Shown here: positions 1 to 6,190 of the stretch, piece after piece
How the letters are laid out: each line of letters opens with the position of its first letter
How positions within the stretch are numbered: position 1 is the stretch's first letter
NCBI GenBank assembly: GCA_030670715.1
Contig: DAOVBC010000067.1
Coordinates: 1 to 9,690 of the forward strand
DNA length: 9,690 nucleotides
Direction: 5' to 3'
Origin: Deltaproteobacteria bacterium
Lineage (GTDB): Bacteria > Desulfobacterota > Desulfobacteria > Desulfobacterales > SG8-13
The notes under the pieces: generated by a model
The model's input: only the letters and a program-made list of their open reading frames with translations
The model's database searches: none
Told to the model about the DNA's origin: nothing
Position numbers and translations under genes: made by a program

Positions 1-350
1 ACGACATGAAAAACAGATTGCTGGCCCTGTTTCCGGAACCGTATGTACTGGACGAGCTCGGTTACCAGATGGTCATGTTCGGCTTCCTGTTTCTGTCGGC
101 CGGGATCATCACCGGGGCCGTATGGGCCAATTCCGCCTGGGGTAGATACTGGGGCTGGGATCCCAAGGAAACCTGGTCGCTGATTACGTGGTTTGTTTAT
201 GCAACGCTGCTGCATGCCAAAATGATGCGGGGGTGGCATGGTCGGCGCATCGCTTATCTGTCGGTTATCGGTTTTGCGGCCGTTTTGTTTACTTATTTCG
301 GAGTTAATCTGCTCCCGGGTCTTCACAGTTACGGAGCGATGGGACAATGA
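1..350 (+). CDS. ccsA: Cytochrome c biogenesis protein, CcsA/ResC type (3' part only)
   Basis: This is the C-terminal part of a system II cytochrome c maturation protein, an integral membrane protein that carries heme to the periplasmic side for attachment to CXXCH motifs. The frame is open to the left edge, so the gene starts outside the window; the ATG at position 6 is internal, because about 115 residues is far below the usual 270-330. Counting from that ATG, the tryptophan-rich WWD motif is visible at about residues 40-57 (WANSAWGRYWGWDPKETW). It is followed by a helix with H70, another helix at about 82-102, and a GLHSYG motif with H107, a likely heme-binding histidine. Homologues are called CcsA, CcsB or ResC depending on the naming scheme. 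It lies 223 bp upstream of a multiheme cytochrome gene, which fits a role in maturing that cytochrome, although it may serve all c-type cytochromes of the cell. Confidence 0.9.
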   Translation, partial: DMKNRLLALFPEPYVLDELGYQMVMFGFLFLSAGIITGAVWANSAWGRYWGWDPKETWSLITWFVYATLLHAKMMRGWHGRRIAYLSVIGFAAVLFTYFGVNLLPGLHSYGAMGQ

Positions 351-357
351 TTTTTTC

Positions 358-387
358 TTGACAAATAAGATGATATCGAGGTACACA
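358..387 (+). promoter_or_regulatory. Possible sigma70-type promoter for the qrc operon
   Basis: A perfect TTGACA lies at 358-363, just after the stop of the upstream gene. The best -10 at suitable spacing is TACACA at 382-387 (18-bp spacer), which matches TATAAT poorly. If real, transcription would begin near 395 and leave an untranslated leader of about 180 bases before qrcA. The -35 is seen; the promoter itself is inference. Confidence 0.3.
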
Positions 388-390
388 TGC

Positions 391-530
391 CAAAATTTTT
401 AACCCGGTCAAAGGATCTGTTACGCACTGCAAACGGTGAAAATCCGCTTGCTGCCCCTCAGGGGTCGTGCTTGAACACCCGGTCCGGGTCGCCTGGAAGG
501 AGAGCCGGGAGCTGGAATCCGTTTTTTTTT
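391..530 (+). promoter_or_regulatory. Structured non-coding leader upstream of qrcA
   Basis: No convincing gene fits in 351-573. The stretch holds a run of short inverted repeats. CACTG (425-429) and CGGTG (434-438) close a CAAA loop, flanked by GGAT (413-416) and ATCC (442-445). CCCC (454-457) and GGGG (461-464) flank TCA. ACCCGG (477-482) and CCGGGT (484-489) are separated by one base. A second ACCCGGT at 402-408 could pair with 484-489 instead. A T9 run (522-530) follows, 44 bases before qrcA. The layout recalls an RNA leader with alternative folds, but I see no strong stem directly before the T run, so I do not call a terminator. Confidence 0.3.
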
Positions 531-573
531 CGCAATGCAGTGAAACCAATAATCACAAACAGACGGAGTTTCC

Positions 574-1284
574 ATGAGTACAGAAGACGAACAGGCCAAA
601 GCGGTATCGGAAGACGAAATTAGCGAGATTCCGGAGACAGGGTCTCCGGAAATTGGGGAGAATGAACAGGATGGATCAGGTGCCATGATCATCCTGTTTT
701 TTATTCTCGGGTTTGTTGCGAGTCTGATTGTGGGCTGGATCATTTTCCCCAAACTTCTCTATTCACAGAAACAGCAACCGGTCGCCTTCAATCATGCGAT
801 GCATAATGAGCTTGTCGATGAAGGTTGTGAGAGCTGCCATTTTTTCCGGGAAGACGGCAGTTACTCTGGCGTTCCAAAACTTGCCCAATGTATCGATTGC
901 CATGAAGAGGTGCAGGGAGAAAGTGAAGCGGAGGAATATTTCGTCACCGAATACGTCCAAAAGGAAAGAGAAGTGCCCTGGTTGATTTACGCCAAACAAC
1001 CGCCCTGTGTATTTTTTTCTCACGTCGCGCATGTCAAAAAGGGCGACATGGATTGCGTTACCTGCCACGGGAATATCGGCGAATCTGAATCCTTGAGAGT
1101 CTATGAAGAAAACCGGATTTCTGGTTACAGCCGTGACATATGGGGAAGTAACATTGGCGGCTTCAAGAAAAATTCCTGGGATCGAATGAAGATGGACGAT
1201 TGTGCTGAATGCCACCGGAAAGAGAATGTCAACCAGGGGAGCGTTCAGACGGAAAAAGGCGCCTGTTTTGTCTGCCACCGTTAA
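574..1284 (+). CDS. qrcA: QrcA, membrane-anchored multiheme cytochrome c of the Qrc complex
   Basis: This is the cytochrome c subunit of the menaquinone reductase complex. In the Desulfovibrio complex it is the entry point for electrons from periplasmic type I cytochrome c3. The 236-residue protein has an acidic N-terminal segment (residues 1-36, 12 acidic against 1 basic), one signal-anchor helix at about 37-59, then a periplasmic heme domain. Five CXXCH heme sites are seen: 85-89, 106-110, 161-165, 210-214 and 231-235. Paired histidines H74/H77 and H150/H153 precede heme sites in the style of c7 and c3 cytochromes and should be distal ligands. The characterised QrcA is described as hexaheme, so one site is missing or non-standard here; C145 with H150 is the only other cysteine before a histidine. 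A GGAG ribosome site (565-568) supports the start at 574. It is the first gene of qrcABCD, which, with the gene order, makes the assignment firm. Confidence 0.88.
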   Translation: MSTEDEQAKAVSEDEISEIPETGSPEIGENEQDGSGAMIILFFILGFVASLIVGWIIFPKLLYSQKQQPVAFNHAMHNELVDEGCESCHFFREDGSYSGVPKLAQCIDCHEEVQGESEAEEYFVTEYVQKEREVPWLIYAKQPPCVFFSHVAHVKKGDMDCVTCHGNIGESESLRVYEENRISGYSRDIWGSNIGGFKKNSWDRMKMDDCAECHRKENVNQGSVQTEKGACFVCHR

Positions 1285-1299
1285 TCAAGGATTGTATCA

Positions 1300-1377
1300 A
1301 TGGCCCTTTTTTGTGCCGATATTTTAAGGCTGAAACCCATTGCTGTTTGTTCAGGTATTAAGGGGAAGGATCGATGA
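1300..1377 (+). CDS. Possible 25-codon micro-ORF overlapping the qrcB start
   Basis: Within the 89-bp qrcA-qrcB gap, an ATG at 1300 lies 8 bases after AAGGA (1287-1291). It opens a 25-codon frame (begins MALFCADILRLKPIAV, ends KGKDR) whose TGA overlaps the qrcB ATG as ATGA (1374-1377). Such overlaps often couple translation of two genes. I do not recognise the peptide; it has two cysteines and a basic C-terminus. It could be a leader peptide setting QrcB output, or a chance frame. The qrcB gene also has its own ribosome site inside this frame (1361-1370), so coupling is not required. Confidence 0.25.
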   Translation: MALFCADILRLKPIAVCSGIKGKDR

Positions 1378-3590
1378 AAATAGACAGAAGAAGTTTCTTG
1401 TCGTTTACAATCGGCGGCGCTGCAGGGACTGCCCTTTCACCGCTACCCTGGAAACTGACGGATGACATGGCCATATGGACCCAGATGTGGCCTTGGACAC
1501 CTGTTCCTGAAAAAGGGGAGGTGACCTATGTAAAATCCGCCTGTACTCTTTGCCCGGGAGGCTGCGGGATTAGTGTCAGGAAAGTGGATGACCGGATCGT
1601 AAAAATTGAAGGTCTCAAGGGCCATCCGGTTAATGACGGAAGTCTGTGCATCCTGGGTCTGGCCGGTGCGCAGCTGCTTTACGGGCCGCGAAGAGTTAAG
1701 GCGCCCATGAAGAAGATCAACGGAAAATTCAGGGAAGTATCATGGGAGCAGGCTCTGGACGAGATTTCAAAAACACTGGCCGACTTGAGGTCAAAAGGCG
1801 AACCGCACACGGTTGCCTGTATCGCCGATTCGGATCGCGGCACTGTACCGGAGCTGCTCAACCGGTTTCTCAGGGTATACGGCTCACGGAATTTTATTCG
1901 CACGCCTTCGATCCAGGATTCTTATGAGCTGACGCTTAACCTCATGCAAGGCGTTCGCGCCATGGCCGGTTTTGATGTGAACAACGCAGATTATGTGCTC
2001 AGCTTCGGGAGCGGTATTCTGGACGGCTGGGGGTCTCCGGTGCACATGTTCAAAGCCCATAGCCTGTGGCGTGAGCACGGTGGAAAACTGATTCAAATCG
2101 AACCGCGCCTTTCCAGCACCGCCGCCAAATCCGATAGCTGGATTCCCATCAATCCGGGTACCGAAGGGACTTTGGCACTGGGCATTGCCCATGTGATGAT
2201 TAAAGAGTCGCTCTACGACAACGATTTTATTGATAATTACTCCACCGGCTTTCATGAATGGAAGCGGCATATTATAGATGGCTACAACCCTGAAATTGTC
2301 GGCAAGGTAACCGGTGTTGCCCCATCAACCATTGTCGGTCTGGCAAGCAGTTTTGCCCGGGCCCGTAAGCCGCTGGCCGTCTGCGGCCGCGGGAAGGGGT
2401 TGACGCCCGGCAGCCTTAAAGAATTTATGGCAGTGCACACCTTAAATGCCATGGTTGGCAATATCGGAAAAGAGGGAGGAATCTGGGCGGTGCCAGAACC
2501 GGAATATATTGAATGGCCCGAGCTGGAAATGGACCAGACCGCCTCAATCGGCACCCAGCAGCATCGGGCCGATGGTGCCGGAAGCAGTCTGTATCCCCAG
2601 GCCAGATACCTTCTCAACCGCTTGCCTGAAACCATGAACGCGAGTTCGACCTACAAACTGATTCAGGTTCTTTTTGTGGCGGGCGCAAATCCCGTTTACT
2701 CCATGCCGGGAAGTGCAGACATTAAAGAAGCTTTCGAAAAAATACCGCTGGTCGTCAGTTTTTCATCTTACATGGATGAAACAGCGCAAATGGCAGACCT
2801 GATACTGCCGAACCATACCTTTCTAGAACGTTACGAAGATGTACCGGCGGCAGCCGGTTATAACCGCCCGGTGATCAACCTGGCCAGACCGGTAGTCGAA
2901 CCGCGGTTTAATACGATGCATACCGGAGATGTTATTATCCGGTTGGCCCGCGCCCTGGGCGGTACAATTGCCAAAGCCCTGCCCTGGGAAAGCTATGAAG
3001 CCTGCCTGGAAGAGATGATGGGCGACAGGTGGGATACGCTGGTGGAGGAAGGCTACTGGACGAATACCGACTTTGCGGCACCCCAGTGGTCCGAAGCGTT
3101 TGAAACCGCGTCCGGAAAATTTGAATTTGTTAACAAAGAGATCAGTTCACTGGCACGATATTCACCGGTTAAGCCCGAAGGTGACGAAGCGGCTTATCCC
3201 CTTATTCTTATCCCGTTCGATACAATGAGACTATGGAACGGGTATATCGGCGACCCGCAGTTTGTCATCAAATCCGTACCGGATACGGTGTTGAAAAAGA
3301 ATGATGTGCTGGTGGAAGTTAATCCGGCCACCGCCAAATCTATCGGGTTGAGAGACGGGGCATACGCCGTTTTGTCGACCCCGAAAGGTAAGGCCCGTGT
3401 GAAGGTCCATTTTTACGAGGGTGTTATGCCGGGTCTGGTGGCACTGCCCAGAGGTCTGGGGCACTCAGCCTATGAAAATAACCTGGCCGGAAAAGGGATC
3501 AACTTTAACGAGCTTGTCGGACCGTTTGACGATGCCGCCACCGGTCACGATGCCGCCTGGGGAATCCGGGCGAAGCTGGCAAAAGCCTAG
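1374..3590 (+). CDS. qrcB: QrcB, molybdopterin-oxidoreductase-like subunit, probably without Mo
   Basis: This is a 738-residue member of the complex iron-sulfur molybdoenzyme superfamily, serving as the large periplasmic scaffold of Qrc. A twin-arginine signal (RRSFLSF, residues 5-11, then a hydrophobic stretch to about 22) indicates folded export by Tat; no clear AXA cleavage site follows, so it may stay uncleaved. Cysteines C57, C60, C64 and C92 match the N-terminal [4Fe-4S] motif of the family. Family motifs continue with CGRGKGLTPGS (337-347), NAMVGNIGKEGG (358-369), VAGANPVYSMP (435-445), ADLILPNHTFLERYED (474-489) and a C-terminal dinucleotide-binding domain from about 608. At the place where catalytic relatives carry the Cys, Sec or Ser ligand to Mo, the local sequence is TPSIQDSYE, with Q181. 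This fits the report that purified Qrc contains no Mo. AGGGGAAGGA (1361-1370) is the ribosome site. It is related to the N-terminal part of ActB of alternative complex III. Confidence 0.9.
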   Translation: MKIDRRSFLSFTIGGAAGTALSPLPWKLTDDMAIWTQMWPWTPVPEKGEVTYVKSACTLCPGGCGISVRKVDDRIVKIEGLKGHPVNDGSLCILGLAGAQLLYGPRRVKAPMKKINGKFREVSWEQALDEISKTLADLRSKGEPHTVACIADSDRGTVPELLNRFLRVYGSRNFIRTPSIQDSYELTLNLMQGVRAMAGFDVNNADYVLSFGSGILDGWGSPVHMFKAHSLWREHGGKLIQIEPRLSSTAAKSDSWIPINPGTEGTLALGIAHVMIKESLYDNDFIDNYSTGFHEWKRHIIDGYNPEIVGKVTGVAPSTIVGLASSFARARKPLAVCGRGKGLTPGSLKEFMAVHTLNAMVGNIGKEGGIWAVPEPEYIEWPELEMDQTASIGTQQHRADGAGSSLYPQARYLLNRLPETMNASSTYKLIQVLFVAGANPVYSMPGSADIKEAFEKIPLVVSFSSYMDETAQMADLILPNHTFLERYEDVPAAAGYNRPVINLARPVVEPRFNTMHTGDVIIRLARALGGTIAKALPWESYEACLEEMMGDRWDTLVEEGYWTNTDFAAPQWSEAFETASGKFEFVNKEISSLARYSPVKPEGDEAAYPLILIPFDTMRLWNGYIGDPQFVIKSVPDTVLKKNDVLVEVNPATAKSIGLRDGAYAVLSTPKGKARVKVHFYEGVMPGLVALPRGLGHSAYENNLAGKGINFNELVGPFDDAATGHDAAWGIRAKLAKA

Positions 3591-3651
3591 TATAGAACTT
3601 AGAGGTCCGATTTTGGGATAGGCTTTTCTTCCCGCAAATTCATTGGGCGAT

Positions 3652-3656
3652 GAGGT
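3652..3656 (+). promoter_or_regulatory. Ribosome binding site fixing the qrcC start at 3661
   Basis: GAGGT at 3652-3656 lies 4 to 5 bases before the ATG at 3661. The frame also extends to a TTG at 3643, but that codon has no purine-rich site at a proper distance, so 3661 is preferred. Confidence 0.6.
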
Positions 3657-3660
3657 ACAG

Positions 3661-4455
3661 ATGAAACACGAAAAAGCCAAAAAGTTTGGAATGGTCATCG
3701 ATCTGGATAAATGCACCGGATGCGGTTCCTGCATGGTAGCCTGCATGGCCGAGAACAATGTGCCCTTTCGCGAAGACGAAACGGACAAGCTGCTCAGTGT
3801 CGCATGGATGCGCGTTTATAAATTAACCAACGGGAAGCCTTTTCCGGACGCCGACATTTGCTATCTCCCGCGACCGTGTCAACACTGTGAAGGCCACCAC
3901 GGACATTCACCCTGTGTATCCGTGTGTCCTGCAACCGCCACGGATTATGATACCCGGACCGGTATCGTCAGCCAGATTTACGCCCGCTGTTTCGGCTGCC
4001 GATACTGCATGGCGGCCTGCCCTTATCATGTTCGCCTTTTCAACTGGTATGATCCGGTCTGGCCCGATGGAATGGAGCAATCTCTTAATCCGGATGTTTC
4101 GGTGCGAATGCGGGGTGTGGTTGAAAAATGCAGTTTCTGCATTCAGCGTTACCAGATGGCCAAAGACAGGGCCTATATGGAAGGCAGAGAGGATATCGAG
4201 GAAGAAGACTATCAGACCGCCTGCACCCAGGCTTGCCCTGCCGATGCCATCACCTTTGGGGATTTGAACAATCCCCATCACAAAGTCCATCAACTGGCCC
4301 GCCCGGATCACAGAAACGGCGGCAAGCCCCGGGCTAAAAATCTCTTCCGGCTGCTGGAACGATTGGGGACAAATCCGAAAGTGTATTATAAAAGCAGTCG
4401 CGAATGGGTCAGAAATCTGGGTGACAACCATGATGCGATACAGGAAAAGGCATAG
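3661..4455 (+). CDS. qrcC: QrcC, four-cluster ferredoxin-like iron-sulfur subunit
   Basis: This is the electron-transfer subunit that links the QrcA/QrcB side to the membrane quinone site. From the ATG at 3661 the protein has 264 residues. Sixteen cysteines form four ferredoxin-type groups: C18, C21, C24, C28; C73, C76, C85, C89; C110, C113, C116, C120; and C157, C160, C188, C192. This is the usual pattern of DmsB, PsrB and HmcB type subunits. The characterised Qrc is reported to hold one [3Fe-4S] and at least three [4Fe-4S] clusters; all sixteen cysteines are present here, so cluster type cannot be read from sequence. There is no signal peptide, which fits co-export with the Tat-signalled QrcB. 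The C-terminus (about 205-264) is basic and lacks cysteine. It corresponds to the C-terminal part of ActB. The gene is 70 bp after qrcB and 69 bp before qrcD. Confidence 0.92.
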   Translation: MKHEKAKKFGMVIDLDKCTGCGSCMVACMAENNVPFREDETDKLLSVAWMRVYKLTNGKPFPDADICYLPRPCQHCEGHHGHSPCVSVCPATATDYDTRTGIVSQIYARCFGCRYCMAACPYHVRLFNWYDPVWPDGMEQSLNPDVSVRMRGVVEKCSFCIQRYQMAKDRAYMEGREDIEEEDYQTACTQACPADAITFGDLNNPHHKVHQLARPDHRNGGKPRAKNLFRLLERLGTNPKVYYKSSREWVRNLGDNHDAIQEKA

Positions 4456-4524
4456 GCATGAACTTAGCGAATCGCGCACGTTATTATTTCATGTAATTTA
4501 AACACATTTAGGAGCAGGGAGCTT

Positions 4525-5874
4525 ATGGACACTGCATTGATACCCAAAGGAGTGAAACGCTGTCCTTTACCGCAATTTCTTGCGGGGCTCGGAGCCGCGC
4601 ACGTTGTTTTATTGTGGGGCGTGTTTGCCATGTTGCTTTGCTGGTTAAAGGGACTGAACCAGACCAACATGAACAATGCATACGGATTTGCTATGTGGAT
4701 CTGGGCGGATCGGGCGGTGATTGCCCTGGGCGGCGGGGCTTTTTTTACCGGTTTTTTAAGGTATATCGTCGGTAAAGACAAATTGAAATACATCATCAAT
4801 TATGCTGTGCTGATCGGATTCATCTGCTACAGTTCGGCGCTGCTGATCCTGGCAATCGATATCGGACAGCCCCTGCGGGGATGGTTTATCTTCTGGCATG
4901 CCAACGTCCACTCTATGCTCACCGAAGTGGCTTTTTGTCTTACCGCTTATTTCTTTGTGCTCTGTGTCGAGTATCTGCCGCTGGTTCTTGAAAACCGTCA
5001 GATCGACAAGGTGCCTTTCTTTCATAACCTCACCCACAACATGCACGAGATCATGGCCGTCTTTGCCGCCACCGGCGCTTTTCTGTCCTTCTTTCATCAG
5101 GGCTCCCTTGGTGGTGTGGCCGGCGTGCTGTTCGGTCGCCCTTTCGGATTCCGGGAACACATATTAATCTGGCCCTTTACCTTTTTCCTGTTCACCTGGT
5201 CGGCTGCTGCCTGCGGACCCTGTTTCACGATACTGATCACCAAAATTACCGAGGCCATCGCCAGGAAGAAACTTGTAAAAGACGACGTTATCGAACTGCT
5301 GGCGAAGATTTCCGGCTGGATGATGCTGACCTATATTATTGCCAAAACCATTGATACCATATATTGGGCGGTTGTTACCGCACCTTCCAAAGGATTGGCG
5401 CTAAGCCATTTTTACACCAACAATGCATTGTACGGTTACTGGATATTGATTCTTGAGGTCGTCATCTGCGGATGGGTGCCGGCCCTGATTCTCATCACCG
5501 ACAAAGGGCGCAAAAACCAGTTTACCCTCTGGCTGGCGGTAATCCTGGCCGTTATCGGTGTCAGCCTGAATCGCTGGGTCATGGTGCTGCAGGTTCTGGC
5601 GGTTCCGGTAATGCCCTTCATAAAATGGGTGCTATATTTTCCCAGCTGGCAGGAAGTCGCCACGACCATCTTACCGGTGGCATACGGTGTTATACTGATT
5701 ATGATTTCGTACCGCTACCTGCCGATTTTCCCGCAAGAGGCGGAACTCAATCCCCTTGAACCGCCGGCACTTCCGGAAGATGAACCCGAAGCCGGAGAAG
5801 AAGCGGCACAGGAGGCCGAGGTTCAGGAAGATCAAAAAACCGGGGAGGGCGATCTTCAACCGGCTGAAGCATAA
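4525..5874 (+). CDS. qrcD: QrcD, NrfD/PsrC-family membrane subunit of the menaquinone reductase
   Basis: This is the integral membrane subunit expected to bind menaquinone and receive electrons from QrcC. The 449-residue protein shows about ten hydrophobic helices, at roughly 22-42, 60-78, 92-111, 132-152, 176-198, 212-236, 264-284, 303-325, 334-358 and 378-397. Family motifs include LAIDIGQPLRGW (109-120), FWHANVHSMLTE (123-134), FFHQGSLGG (189-197) and a late LNRW (348-351). The acidic residue in the IDIGQP motif lies where NrfD/PsrC proteins have an aspartate linked to quinone or proton chemistry. After the last helix comes an acidic, Ala/Pro-rich tail (about 404-449, 16 acidic against 1 basic). 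Two candidate ribosome sites precede the ATG: AGGAG (4510-4514) and AGGGAG (4516-4521). It is a homologue of ActC. A short membrane protein gene follows after 20 bp. Confidence 0.92.
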   Translation: MDTALIPKGVKRCPLPQFLAGLGAAHVVLLWGVFAMLLCWLKGLNQTNMNNAYGFAMWIWADRAVIALGGGAFFTGFLRYIVGKDKLKYIINYAVLIGFICYSSALLILAIDIGQPLRGWFIFWHANVHSMLTEVAFCLTAYFFVLCVEYLPLVLENRQIDKVPFFHNLTHNMHEIMAVFAATGAFLSFFHQGSLGGVAGVLFGRPFGFREHILIWPFTFFLFTWSAAACGPCFTILITKITEAIARKKLVKDDVIELLAKISGWMMLTYIIAKTIDTIYWAVVTAPSKGLALSHFYTNNALYGYWILILEVVICGWVPALILITDKGRKNQFTLWLAVILAVIGVSLNRWVMVLQVLAVPVMPFIKWVLYFPSWQEVATTILPVAYGVILIMISYRYLPIFPQEAELNPLEPPALPEDEPEAGEEAAQEAEVQEDQKTGEGDLQPAEA

Positions 5875-5882
5875 CCGATTGC

Positions 5883-5888
5883 AGGAGG
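5883..5888 (+). promoter_or_regulatory. Strong ribosome binding site for the small membrane protein
   Basis: AGGAGG at 5883-5888, 6 bases before the ATG at 5895, is the best match to the anti-Shine-Dalgarno sequence in the window. It argues that the very short frame behind it is translated. Confidence 0.75.
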
Positions 5889-5894
5889 AAAGAT

Positions 5895-6053
5895 ATGTTT
5901 CCTTTTAGTTTTGAATGGATATGGGATATGGTCCATATGGTATTTCACGGAGCGCTCTGGTATGCGCTCAGTATTATCGGCATGGGTATGACCTACTGTA
6001 TTATTAAGGCGGCCTATGATAGTGCCCAAGGAAGCAAGGGCGATCATCACTGA
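5895..6053 (+). CDS. Small single-helix membrane protein downstream of qrcD
   Basis: I do not recognise a named family. The 52-residue protein begins MFPFSFEWIWDMVHMVFHGA and ends SKGDHH, with one hydrophobic helix at about 16-38 (WYALSIIGMGMTYCII core). Acidic residues E7 and D11 precede the helix and K38 follows it, so by the positive-inside rule the C-terminus would face the cytoplasm. It carries H14 and H18, a cysteine (C35) in the helix, and a HH end. It lies 20 bp after qrcD, behind an excellent ribosome site and ahead of a terminator, so it is very likely the last gene of the qrc transcript. By analogy with small subunits such as CydX it could stabilise the Qrc membrane part; this is inference. 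Its short length makes it easy to miss in automatic annotation. Confidence 0.75.
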   Translation: MFPFSFEWIWDMVHMVFHGALWYALSIIGMGMTYCIIKAAYDSAQGSKGDHH

Positions 6054-6077
6054 TACTGCGGCAGGCAGATCGATAAT

Positions 6078-6129
6078 AAAAGCGCCTATCCTGTTTGGAT
6101 TGATACCCGGCGGGAGCGGCGCTTTTTTT
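6078..6129 (+). terminator. Rho-independent terminator after the qrc operon
   Basis: AAAAGCGCC (6078-6086) and GGCGCTTTT (6118-6126) are perfect inverted repeats, and the 3' arm runs into T7 (6123-6129). The 31-base loop contains two further small hairpins, ATCC/GGAT (6088-6091/6097-6100) and CCC/GGG (6106-6108/6112-6114), which would shorten the effective loop. It begins 25 bases after the small membrane protein stop and separates qrc from murA. Confidence 0.7.
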
Positions 6130-6150
6130 CTTCTGCAGGATCCAGGACAC

Positions 6151-6175
6151 ATAAATTTTTCGAAGAAAAATTTAT
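6151..6175. repeat. Perfect 10-bp AT-rich inverted repeat upstream of murA
   Basis: ATAAATTTTT (6151-6160) and AAAAATTTAT (6166-6175) form a perfect inverted repeat around CGAAG, with TTCGAA at its centre. A further near-copy of the right arm, GAAAATTTAT (6181-6190), ends directly at the murA ATG, and the ribosome site AGGGA (6178-6182) lies between the two right-arm copies. It could be a protein operator or an RNA hairpin near the start site; the sequence alone does not decide. Confidence 0.6.
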
Positions 6176-6190
6176 TCAGGGAAAATTTAT

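Noticed and set aside
434..464. GGTGAAAATCC followed by GCTGCCCC, reminiscent of part of the cobalamin riboswitch core.
   Set aside because: The upstream GGGAA element and the downstream GCAACTGT-like element are missing, and the whole region is too short for a cobalamin aptamer.
506..530. Terminator formed by the GC-rich stretch before the T9 run upstream of qrcA.
   Set aside because: No stem of useful length ends next to the T run; CCGGG (505-509) pairs only with distant CCCGG and leaves about 12 unpaired bases before the Ts.
387..623. Open frame of 78 codons preceded by GAGGT, spanning the leader and the qrcA start.
   Set aside because: Its composition is not protein-like (many Arg, Gly, Ser and Asn without hydrophobic pattern), and it runs 50 bp into qrcA in another frame. 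The qrcA start has its own ribosome site.
3643..3660. TTG start for qrcC, giving 6 extra residues.
   Set aside because: The ATG at 3661 has GAGGT at a good distance, and the extra residues add no family feature.
3907..4479. Long frame on the minus strand opposite qrcC (190 codons), and similar antisense frames opposite qrcA, qrcB and murA.
   Set aside because: They lie opposite strongly supported genes, have no recognisable motifs and no ribosome sites, and reflect codon structure of the sense genes.
4458..4496. 12-codon frame in the qrcC-qrcD gap.
   Set aside because: There is no clear ribosome site and no overlap with the qrcD start; it is short enough to be chance.
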